Shown one piece after another: positions 1-11,100 of a stretch of 64,000 nucleotides of DNA. Under the pieces are notes generated by a model that made no database searches, was not told the origin of the DNA, and was given only the letters and a program-made list of their open reading frames with translations. How positions within the stretch are numbered: position 1 is the first letter of the stretch; each line of letters opens with the position of its first letter. Made by a program: the position numbers and the translations under genes. Source of the DNA: Periplaneta americana (Eukaryota; Arthropoda; Insecta; Blattodea; Blattidae); the NCBI RefSeq assembly GCF_040183065.1, contig NC_091128.1, positions 179,813,168-179,877,167 on the forward strand, read 5' to 3'.

Positions 1-1120
1 CTGAGCTTATTGCGAATTGAATCAATGGCTTTTCCAAAACGCGCTATGAAATGTTTCATATAAAACAATCTTTATTCGCAAAGGAAGCAAAAACGAGAAA
101 AATTGTATTCAACTATTTTACTTCAAATATCTCAAAGAACAACCCCCAGAAATTAAGGACATTACCTTACGGTTTACCCTGTACATACATTCCTATATCA
201 TAGGGATATATATAATTTGAACTGGTAATGGAAATTACGAGAAAACGGCTGAACGGATTTTAATGAATGACCCCTCATTTTGAAGCTTGCAACCCAAATA
301 TTTTCAGAAAAATAGTAGTTTTCAGTGGAATGTCAATTTTCCTACATAATTTTCATATTTTCCAAAATCCATCTCTCGTCAGTTTTGAGAACTAATGGCT
401 TTTTCAGAATAAAACAAAACACACACACTGCAATAAGCAATATTACACGAAGGTCTTGACCTGCAGGATTTCTGACATATTTAGAGCAAATCAGAGCAAG
501 TTCTGTGACATCATAATGACAACAATATGTCGATCTTCATTTGTGTGGTTTTTATAACGTCTCTATAATTAGTTATTAAAAACTTCAAGACTTGTTAAAA
601 ATAATGTAGAGATCTGATTCTGTGGTGTGCAATTTTCTGAGTACAGCTGTGTACTGGATATTAAAAACTACGAAACTTGAGGTGGTTTGATGACATTATC
701 ACCATTAAAAGTGAAATATTATTATAGTTAATGCCTTGATAGGAGTATTTGTCACCAATATACATATTAATGATATAGCCTATTGATGATATGAAACTCA
801 AACCTTTTGGGTTATATAAGTAGATTTAGAGAATATCTTAAATTAGATCTTCATTTCTATAATTTACTGAGTGACGACTGTATAATATATAGGTACAGTA
901 TATGTTACTGAAAAGTACAAAACTTATGTAAGTTAAAATTATTGCTATTAAAAATGAAATATTTTCATAGTTATTAATCAAGTGCTTGGGTCTCTTTCAT
1001 ATATTTAATGGTAGCTGGTATGGATATTTATATGCGTGATTATCTCCAGTATTGTCTGGAGAGAGCGAAAAATTAGAGTTCCTAAGGAAAGACTAAAAGG
1101 TATTGCTTACTGATAAAATA
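1..1120. other. AT-rich non-coding DNA, nothing recognised
   Basis: No open frame of note, repeat boundary or RNA gene is visible. It probably lies in an intron or 5' flank of gene A, since the upstream exons of that gene are missing from the window. Confidence 0.4.
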
Positions 1121-1432
1121 AGAGGACTACAAGATTATGTAGTCTCCCGATCATTTCAGCAGGATAAAATTATTCTACCCTCTACATTTTAAGTTAGTTC
1201 GCGAAACATGCAGCAGCTATACGAAGACGCTATGTCTATTGTTCGAAAGCATGGCAAACCTGACATTTTCCTAACTCTCACCTACAATCCGCAATGATCT
1301 CAAATAGCTGTTGCTTCACTCCCACATGAAAAACCCACTGATCGTCCTGACATTGTTACTTGCGTTTTGGCTTTTAAACTCAAGAACTGAAGATGGATAG
1401 ATTCAAGAAAAAGTATTTGGCATAAAAACCAT
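1121..1432 (+). pseudogene. Helitron Rep/helicase fragment (decayed)
   Basis: Reading from 1121 gives RGLQDYVVSRSFQQDKIILP, a stop, RNMQQLYEDAMSIVRKHGKP, DIFLTLTYNPQ, a TGA where Trp is expected, then SQIAVASLPHEKPTDRPDIV and a further stop. This is the Helitron-like N-terminal segment (consensus MQQLYQDAM..VRxxGKPDLFxTxTCNPxW). After 1391 the frame shifts to MDRFKKK. The Rep HUH motif, the helicase and both Helitron ends are absent, so it is an inert remnant of a rolling-circle transposon. Confidence 0.82.
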
Positions 1433-1814
1433 TCAGAGAGAGTATGTTTCATTATTAAGGAAGAAAATAACTTTTAAAATGTCTGGTATTCTTAATTGAA
1501 AATGAATCTGAAAAAATTTTATTTGTATTTCTAATGAACTTAGTTTGCGGCATTTGCTGCACAAGCCACTAGTAGGGATATAATATCATAATTAGTAACC
1601 AAGCAACAATTAGTTGTTATGGACAAATGCATTGAAATGGAAGAACATCATTTCCAACATATTCTGTAGCTGATATGGCGGGTATTCTTTTAAATTTAAC
1701 ACTATGTATGTCTTGTACCATGCTGACCCTGTAAGTCCTGGCACTAATTGCTATTTCTAAGAATGTTAATGCCCAAAGGATTAGCGTAGTAAAGTATTAC
1801 ACAATTCAGTACAG
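1433..1814. other. Non-coding, nothing recognised
   Basis: AT-rich stretch between the Helitron remnant and the first copy of dispersed repeat R1; no ORF, RNA or repeat signature seen. Confidence 0.3.
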
Positions 1815-2112
1815 CCCACAGACTGAGGTCCTGGCTGATATATACAATACATCCATTATCAGGCAGTACATCTCGCTTGATGATATGTGCCAGGGGAAGA
1901 ACAATTGTTTGTATACATCTGAAGTTTTACTAACGTAATATGTAGCTTGTCGGCGATGAATGCAATGGAGGGCGAAAGGAACTATCCCATTATCTCCTGG
2001 CCTAATTGCCTCATAAGTGTCTTCTGTGCTTCTCCGCAGTTCTTCACGAGCGGACTCGTCACACATTTCATCACGGAAGGCTGCAGTCCGAAGACCCGGG
2101 GTCCGAGTGCCT
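1815..2112 (+). repeat. Dispersed repeat R1, copy 1
   Basis: Contains ATGCAATGGAGG, CCCATTATCTCCTGGCC and TTGCCTCATAAGTG, also found at 11641-11760 (+) and inverted at 32038-32540. The open frames on both strands here belong to the repeat and have no known domain. This copy preserves the site ATACAAACAATTGTTC (in complement) uninterrupted, which in copy 3 is split by a MITE. Class of element not recognised. Confidence 0.7.
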
Positions 2113-2251
2113 TCTCTTACACGGTGAGTGCGGATTATTGTTTTATTGAACAACACAAATAATAAGCTTATTCTGTACAACAAACACCGTACCGGCACCC
2201 GTCCCTTTTGGCATATGCCAGTAAGCCTTTCAAATTGTTGGCATAGAGAGT

Positions 2252-2475
2252 CGGCCTGAGTAGCGCAGTCGGTATAGCGCTGGCCTTCTGTGCTCGAGGT
2301 TGAGGGTTCGATCCCGGTTTAGGTTGATGTCTTTTAAGTGTGCTTAAATGCGACAGGCTCATATCAGTAGATTTATTGGCATGTAAAATAATTCCTGCGG
2401 GACAAAATTCCGGCACACCGGCGACGCTGATATAACTTCGGAGTTGCGAGCGTCGTTAAATAAACCGTAATTTTT
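2252..2475 (+). repeat. tRNA-derived SINE (type a)
   Basis: Pol III box A-like GAGTAGCGCAGTCGG and box B GGTTCGATCCC form a tRNA-like head, followed by a body shared with 63518-63681 (ACAAAATTCCGGCACACC) and the tail GCGTCGTTAAATAAA. Flanks repeat TTGTTGGCA on both sides (2236 and 2475 region), consistent with an imperfect target duplication. Not a functional tRNA because no cloverleaf closes. Confidence 0.8.
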
Positions 2476-2489
2476 TGTTGGCAGAGAAC

Positions 2490-3870
2490 CACGTTTTTCT
2501 CCCCACTCGGTGCGTGGGGTAACTTTGGAGCTGTCGCATAAAATGCAACCCCCTACCTAACAATCTCATCTCTGCTGATTCTTTTATCATTCATGTAAGT
2601 CGTCGCAGGCACATTGTACAAATTCAAGATTTCGATTTCCAATATTCTTCGTATTGTTGCGCGTATTTCTTTAATATGACGTGCTGAATTGTACTTTCAT
2701 GTTGCGTGTTTGTAAACCATAACAGAACTATTTAAAACTAATTTATTTCACTTTTCTTGTATAGTGCAACTTTATTTTGATTTCATTTTCTAGTCTTTCT
2801 AAGATGGGAGATCAGTGAAATTTCGACCACTTCGAGTCAAAAATTATTTTACCGTTTTACTGCAAAAAATAAACCTACGGACTCTAATCTGTTGCCAAAA
2901 CTTGAGGACTGCACCACAATTCAAAGTCCAGACTTTGAGCTAGATATTATATAATATATAATTGTCGCAAAAATGTACAAATGAAAAATTGAATGTGTGC
3001 AAATTGCGAAAAGTTTGTGCAATATTCTAAATAATTGTACAGAAAGATAAATTAATAAGGTATGCAGAAACAAAAAAAATAAGTAATTTGTTTCTTGGAG
3101 TTTTATTACTTTCAATTCGTCTTATCACACTCTAGATACACTAATGTAAGTAAATCATTAGACGTAGATATGTTTAGAATCACATCACATTAAGTACGTT
3201 TTTATGGGAACACTAAACATTGAAATTCTTTACTAGTAGGCCCTTACAAGATTTATTGTTAGCAATATTAACTCTTTTTTACTCAAAGGCGGTTTCTAAT
3301 TTCAATTTTTCAAGATTCATGTAACTAGATCCTCGCTCGTAATTTACGGTATGCAATGGAATTGTATAAATCAATTCGAAGGAATTGTTCACTTAACTTA
3401 CATGAATTGCACCACCTCTTTGAAATCAATTCCTGAACAACTATTGCTCAATATGTTTTTGGACATTGCCCATGCCATTAGCATTTCATTTAAATTCAGA
3501 CTAGTTCATACACATGTCTGATTTCATTTTCTCCGTTACCATCTTCGTTTCTGAAGTTTAATGTGGCTGTTGCATTTATGTACATTTACATTCAAAGTTT
3601 GTTGCATTTTCAGAAGTCGAGCACCAAAATGCAACAAATGCGACTGTGGCTTAAACCCTGCTTTAAACTCGGCAATGACGTCATTCTACAATGGCTGCGA
3701 TCTTTAAATACTTCGTTGAAAGCTTCGAGAATGAATTTTCGACACTTCAATATTTTTACATACGCCTATTCCAAATCTGAAGGGTTCTAGATTTTTAAAA
3801 CTATGAAGCTTCTTTTCTGCATGCTCTATAAAGAATTATAATATTAGTTTGTTTTATTTTCAGACTATTA
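2490..3870. other. AT-rich intron/flank DNA, nothing recognised
   Basis: Short open frames (for example 3563-3790) show no domain or repeat relationship. No RNA gene seen. Confidence 0.35.
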
Positions 3871-3924
3871 CTTATCAAGTTATGGCAGCAGAAGTAGATT
3901 CTGTTACATTAATTACAATATATT

Positions 3925-4440
3925 AACATGCATCACGAATATTTTCGACTTTTTATGCAAGTCATCTTCAGGTGATGTAATTTACTAACAAACAAGTAAA
4001 ATTGAACGTAGGTGAAAAGATATAAAGATAAAAACACATATAAAACACAAGTAAAAATGTAACCTTGCTTGCTCATTTTAAAGAGGTTAAATGGCGTCAA
4101 ACATTAGTATTAGATTAAAACATTCAGATAAAAAACATTCCAGTAAATATGGTTGTAATTAGAAACAGTATATTTAAATGACAAACAATGCGCTGAAATT
4201 GAAGAATTAAAAAGGTTTAAAATTGTGAAACTGAAGGCTGGGGCTTGTTCATACAATGTTCAACATGTTGCAATTCTGTAGGAAGTAAATGTAAGATTAT
4301 TCTGTGTTTTGCCGCAATGGGAGGCATTAATATCTGACAAAATTAATCAAAAGGATGTCTTGAGAATTTTGTTGGAATTAAGTGATTAAAGCCTTTAAAA
4401 TTAATATTAATACTCACGAAAAGTGTGCAGCAGAGACTTT
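3925..4440. repeat. Possible terminal region of a Penelope-like or similar element
   Basis: CATCACGAATATTTTCGACT followed by CATCTTCAGGTGATG resembles the inverted CATCTTCAG motif seen near Penelope-like ends elsewhere in the window (49560-49600). The rest is AT-rich and non-coding. Weak call. Confidence 0.25.
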
Positions 4441-4699
4441 CAGAAGTTGTAGCCTTCTCATCTTGCGTCACATGGTAGACTGAGCTAGTGAGTTTTTATA
4501 TGAACAGAGCACGGAAAGGGAACGACAGGCTAAACTAATCGATGAGCAGTTATTCTATAATACGATATAGGGGGTTATGTAAATTTGGTATCTGTTCGTT
4601 GAGCAGTTGTATATTATGATTATGGTTTTTACTATGAAAATATTCCTCAGCAGTACTAATAAGGTGAGGGTTGTTCAGTATTTTCAATATTTTCAATTT

Positions 4700-4700
<1 letters not shown>

Positions 4701-4745
<45 letters not shown>

Positions 4746-4749
4746 ATAT
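4701..4749. repeat. Compound (TA)n(TG)n microsatellite
   Basis: ATATATATAT runs into an uninterrupted TG dinucleotide tract to about 4742. Confidence 0.95.
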
Positions 4750-5102
4750 ATAGGCACAAAAACTGAACATTATAAAACTTCATCTAGTAAATATTTTCTT
4801 TCTCTTCTCTTAGTAAACATTTTAATAGTTCCAACTCAGTGTTCTTCTAAATATATCAGGTACTGTACACAAAATTGTGTGAGGAGATATATTTTGAAAA
4901 TATGCCTCATTTAAAAAAGAATACACCGGTAACTCAAAAACTACTTAAGTGACTTGAATAAAGTTTTGTAGCATTTATAGATACCGTAAGCCAAGAGAAA
5001 TCTATAGTTAAAAACTTGTAAAAGAGTTTTCACCCTTCTCCTCCCTTTAGGACGACAGCAGAACAAAAGAAGCCTAATGATAGTCGCTCATGTTTGTTGC
5101 AG

Positions 5103-5159
5103 TTCTCGTCCTACTCGTGGTGGTACTTCTTCACCAAGGTCGTCGAGCTCGCCGACACT
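5103..5159 (+). CDS. ELOVL: ELOVL gene A, exon 1 of those visible
   Basis: Nineteen codons, phase 0 at both ends, between ttgttgcag and gtaagt. It encodes [19 protein letters not shown]. Boundaries match exon 4 of gene B (26771-26827) codon for codon, which fixes the splice sites. The intron after it is 5094 bp. Confidence 0.88.
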
Positions 5160-8100
5160 GTAAGTCATTAACTAATAATATAATTTATTAAACTTCCAGC
5201 CATTTTATGTTTGTTCTAGACTTAGCTAGCTCTCGCAGAGTGAAGGTGATGTGGAGAACTGGTGAACTGATGATAATGGGGAGGGAAAACGGGAGAATCC
5301 CGAGAAAATCCCCTCGCGCCCACTTTGTCCACCGCAAACTCCTTCATGGCCAAGACGGGGAGCGAACTCGTGTAGGCAGCGAGGCTAACCACTCGGCCAA
5401 GATGCGTAATTTTTCAATATGAATTGCAGACAGAGATTTGCAAGTTTACGGCACTCCATATTATTTTTTTTAATGTAATGCAAAGTTATTCTGGAGGATG
5501 GGCTATTTCAATTGGTTAAGAATTCACTGTCTTCGGTTTCTTCAATGGCAAATGCAATTCATTAATTTTGTTTTAATAAGAATTCTTTGTTTTCATTTCA
5601 ACAAGTTTATTATTGGAATGGTTATTCACAATTATTTGGAATATATATTTTATTTTTATGTGACATATATTTAGTAACTTGTTTTATTTTTTATTTAATT
5701 ATATTTGAGATTCTACTAAGTTTACTTCAGCAAAGTATAAATAATGTGTAAAAATAAATTTAAATTTAAAAAGTAAATAAAAATAATCAGCAATCACATT
5801 TCGAAGTCCCGATACATCTTCGTTGCCATTTTTTAAGGTTCCAAACTCGGGTCAGTAAACTGGCATGCCTGTAGCTATCAAGCTGTTGCTTTCGACGTTC
5901 GATGTAAGATGGTCAGTAAACAGTTTTAGCAGAATGAAGACGAGTAGCCTGTAGTCCCACTCGGGCCGTATTCATAAAAGAGACTTTGGATGAAGACTTC
6001 CCAAAGTCGACTTTCGTAGTAAAGTTTAACTTTGTTAAAAGTCCTATTCATAGACAATACTTCTGAGACTTTGACTTTGACTTCGGTAAGTCGAGATTTG
6101 ACGATCTTGTTCTAATGTCGGCAATCACAATCACTGCTTTCTAAACGAATTAAATTAATAGATAGTTGAAATAGAGTAGGCATTGCCACAATCAAAGCCA
6201 TTTTTTGAGTCACAATGAAACAATTATTGAACATCGATGCATGTTAAGCGATTGTTAGCCATTCTTACAGCTTTACATAAGAATAATTATTCGAAGGCTT
6301 AGTGTCAAATTAACAGTACAATAATGGACATTTTTAGATCTTTACACCAGTCGATAAGAATTTGTTCTTCTACTTGTTCACAAAAAATCGTAACTCAGTT
6401 CCGAACAGTCCTATATAACACAATTATTCGTAACTACAAAACATGATGATATAGTTCATATGAAATAGTATTGCCTGTTAAGAATTTTCTTGTGAATAAA
6501 ACATCGAATGTATTTCATTATAAAATAATTTTATCCTGAAGATATGGAAGATAAGAAGATGCCACAATACCCCCTGAAGCTTCGACACTTCCACAAAATT
6601 CACAATGAACTACGAATTACCACTGCAGGTGAATATATTTATTTGAATGTGTACGATGAATGTTCTGAACGCACAACACTTCCAGAAAATGCACCAGGTG
6701 TATTACTATACTTACTTACAAATAGCTTTTAAGGAACCCGGAGGTTCATTGCCGTCCTCATACAAGCCCGCCATTGGTCCCTATCCTGAGCAAGATTAAT
6801 CCAGACTCTATCATATTATCCTACCTCCCTCAAATCCATTTTAATATTATCCTCCCACCTACGTCTCGGCCTCCTCAAAGGTCTTTTCCCTTCGGCCTCC
6901 CAACTAACACTCTATATGCATTTCTGGATTCGCCCATACGTGCTACATGCCCTGCCCATCTCAAACGTCTGGATTTAATGTTCCTAATTATGTCAGGTGA
7001 AGAATAAAATGCGTGCAGTTCTGCGTTGTGTAACTTTCTCCATTCTCCTGTAACTTCATCTCTCTTAGCTCCAAATATTTTCCTAAGCACCTCATTCTCA
7101 AACACCCTTAACCTATGTTCCTCTCTCAAAGTTAGAGTCCAATTTTCACAACCATAAAGTATTATTATACACAGTTGTAAAATTATAAATTATTTAGGAA
7201 GTGAAAGGAAAATAATTAAGCCTAGGCTCCAGATTACCATCATAATGAGATTAGGTTAAGTATCTTCTGTCTGCAAGTAGATCGATTAACAACACTTTAA
7301 ACATTTATTCTGCGTAATTCCAATTTTTGTAACTAACTAAATTACTTACTTTGTTCATTGCATAATATTTCTTCCTTTTGAAATTGTTAATAGTTAAGCA
7401 ATAGTCTTTTTGCAGAATGTTTTATAGTTCTTAATGTCATGCCCTACTGAAGGATGCACTGGAAGGGATGGTGAATGGGAGAAAAATTCGGGGCAAAAGA
7501 AGGTATTAGATGACAGACACATTAAGATATATTGACCTATGGGAAACGAAAAGGAGGGCGGAAAAGAGGGCAGTTTGGAGAATGCTGGGCTTGCAGTGAA
7601 ACCTGTCATTGGGCAGAAGACTATGAATGAACGTCAGGCTCCATATTCCTGTGCCAATTCTAATGGGTTATTCTGTATGAATCCTCTACACACGTTACAG
7701 CAGGCTCTTGTTGAGTGACGGTCTCGTAAATTTTGCATTTTGAATTAATCTCATCCAAAAGCCTTCACGCGGCACGATTTGGCCACATCGTAGGTGGCGC
7801 ATCGCCTAGCACACGAGTGACAGAGGTTGATCACCAAATTTCTTGGCTTACAAATCGATAATGTGTTAAATTGGAAAAATCATATTAAGGAAATTAGCCC
7901 CAAACTAAATTCAGCTTGTTTTGCTATTAGATCTATGCAAAAGATAGTAAATATCAATACCTTAAAAACAATATACTTTGCATACTTCCACTGCGTAATG
8001 AGTTTTGGAATAATATTCTGGGGAAATTCCACAGATAGTAACAGTATATTCCTACTACAAAAAAGAGTAATTAGAAGGTGCCAAATCTAGGGAATCGTGT

Positions 8101-11100
8101 AGGACCATTCTCAAAAAATTACAAATAATGCCCATGGCTTGTCAGTATATCTTTTCATTAATAATCTTCCTCGTATGTAATCGTGAAAACGTTGTAACTA
8201 ATTCAACAGTTCATAGCATAAATACACGTCAAAAATGACTTTCATACTCCATCGGCAAGTCTATCGTGCTATCAAAAAGGAGTGCGTTATATGGCAGTAA
8301 AAATTTTTAATAGTCTCCCTATCGATATAAAAAATGAAACTCAAAACATAAGATTGTTTAGGGCCAAATTAAAGAAGTACCTAATTTCTCACGCCTTCTG
8401 TTCTGCAGGTGAATTCATGACATTCAAAAACGCTGCATGAATATTTCTGTCTTGTATGAAGTATTGATACTAACCCCTTGTGTTATATTAGTATGTTATA
8501 AAACTCTTCTGTATATATTCCAACTAAACTGTGACTATATTTAAGACTTTGCAGTACTTTTAAGATTTTTTTGACATGTTTCATATTCTAGCTGTGAAGC
8601 GATGTAAGCTTACAAATACCCTGGAATGTAAATAAATACAATACAATACAATCACACCGTGAGGACGACAGGTTGAGCAGAGTCATCGCGGAAACGATCC
8701 AAAATTACGAAGGAAGTAATTTCGGTGGAAATTACTTTAACTATCTGTAATGATGCCATTAGCTTCGCGTATTCACGAATTCGTCAGAATATTCCCGTGC
8801 CTACGGCATTATCTGCCTGGAAGGAGTACGAATTCCAGAGCCTCGTGACCACAACAAAGCTTCCTTGGGAATTCGCGGCCCCCGTATAGTAGGCTAATGA
8901 AGATTACTGCCTGTTGCATAATCCTAAGATCTGGAATAAAGAATTCATCTTCTCCGGTACCCCATATTACAAATTAAACTCCATTAGTCATTACATCATA
9001 ATAATAATCGGGAGTAACAAGTTTCGTTTCACTCAGTACAGATTCCATTTCTTTAGGCACAATATGTTGCCTTCCTAATTGTCTCTCTTCTGTTTTCTAC
9101 ACCACTGTGATACTTTTTGCAATTCCATTACTTGATTTTATTAGTTTTTCTTTGTGCCGTACATATTTTGACTTATCTCCTTAGGAAGTCCATTGCTGTG
9201 ACCATCATTTTTCATTAAACGGTTGTTAAACGAATTTGTGTGTCAAGTATGGTGAGCAAATGTTTTTTAAATAATGGCGGACACTTGAATTGCTTGTAGT
9301 TCTTTCAGCCGCCAGGAAGGCTTTGCCCTTGGTGCACCATAGGAGGCGAACTTACTATGATAGTACCGTATGATGATTAATAGAGCAATGGTTAAAACGG
9401 GAGTCCACCACAAACTCTAGTTGGACCAGCCGGGATTCGAACCCGGTTTACTAACATGGAAAGTCGACGCTGTAGCCGTTCGGCTATCGGTGCGCTTGAT
9501 GAGCAAATGTTGTTAATACTTATTTCTACTATATCCTCTTTCGGAACATAATGGATACAACAATAATCCTGACATAACGATACAATTTTCTAGTCCCAGT
9601 CTACTGGGTGTTCATTTCAAAGTGTCATGACGTCACTTGTTGAGTCAGCGATTTGAAGCGAGTTTCAGCTTATATGTCAGAGAAGTTGCCTACTATGCAA
9701 GGCGTTCAACCTGAACTTGTACGGTATAACTTGAACGTCGTAGCAACAGATGGCGGTCTGTACGGTCTGTGTGCTACCATAACCTCTTTCGAACTGTGTT
9801 TTGCGCGGGCAAGTCGTACGCAGAGTATTTGTTATCATCGGTTGCGTACGGTAACATTCCACAACACAAATCAAATGCTCCGTGTCCATGTTGACCGTCG
9901 AAGTTAATGTCAACAAATACGGAAGTAATCGTCTTAACCCTCTCCCATATCCCGACAGTAAGAAAAAAACTCACCTCAGTACGTGTTTCAAAACAGTTCA
10001 CATTCCTGCCACTACCGGCGTTACCATATGTATCGGTAAGTACTCTTCAGAATGAACGCCGTACTTGCCAGGCAACTTCTCTGGCACATAGGTAATACGC
10101 CTCTGCGGAAGTGTAGGAAGATTGAATTCTCTAGGCTCATCGGCTGGCCACATGACGGCATACGGCGAGCCATGACACACTTTGAACTGACCACACAGTA
10201 CTGTGCTAGCAATCCCATGTATTGTGTTGTGATATGGCATTCAATATTTGCAGGTGTTCTTTGTTCTTCGAAAGAAGGACAGGCAAGTTACATTCCTCCA
10301 CGTGTACCATCACTCTTCTCTGGTCTTGGGAACGTGGGCCTATATGAAGTATTTGCCAGGTAAGTAACTAATAATTCTGTGGTGTTTGGGTAAAGGGAGA
10401 TAAGTCATAAAAATGAGTTCAGAGATAAATGAAAATTAAACTTGGAACCCTTATTACAAATAATTTTCTACACAAATAAAACACATCAACTGCTAGTATT
10501 CTTTGATTTTTGCACACCCACTTGTATAATTTAACTTGTGTGTTCATCTGGGGAACAAAATTCCACCTGGACAAAAAATGACTTATACCCCTTTACCTGA
10601 ACACCACAGAATTGTCTCATCTGCCTACGAGCATTTTTGAAATGCATAAAGACGCTGTAGGGTGAAGAAGGGTCACGGTCCTACCTGTCCTTTGCTTTGC
10701 AAACACTTCTTATAGCAAGAACTTTCCGTTCGTTGTTCCAGTCATGATGACTGCAGCGACCAGGCCTTTCGAATGACCAATCTATGCAGTCCAGTATGTT
10801 GGCACTCTGTTCAAGGACTGGAGCTCGTATATTTCTAGCGTTTTTTACCTCCCGTTTTCTTGATTGATGTTTCCAATGTCAAGCATCGAAAGGAAATTGT
10901 TGAACAGGCCTAATTAGGTTATTAAAAATATCGAATAGTTCGATGATTTACAACCAAATGGATCCATTTGGTTCACAATGCAGAATTAAAGATGAAAACC
11001 AAATAAAAAATAACGACAGTTCAGTCTGTCAAGAAAAGTGCAATTTAGTCGGTGCCAGTTGGAAATAATTACTGCTGGTATGCACAGACTTGTCTTGGGA

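Noticed and set aside
1..5100. Missing 5' exons of ELOVL gene A
   Set aside because: I looked for equivalents of DPRTNDW, RKPYDL and CQPVD exons and found none, so they are not annotated; they probably lie to the left.
10052..10363. 103-codon plus-strand open frame covering the gene A histidine-box exon
   Set aside because: It reads the exon in the wrong frame; the splice-defined frame gives VFFVLRKK and HVYHH and joins in phase to the next exon.
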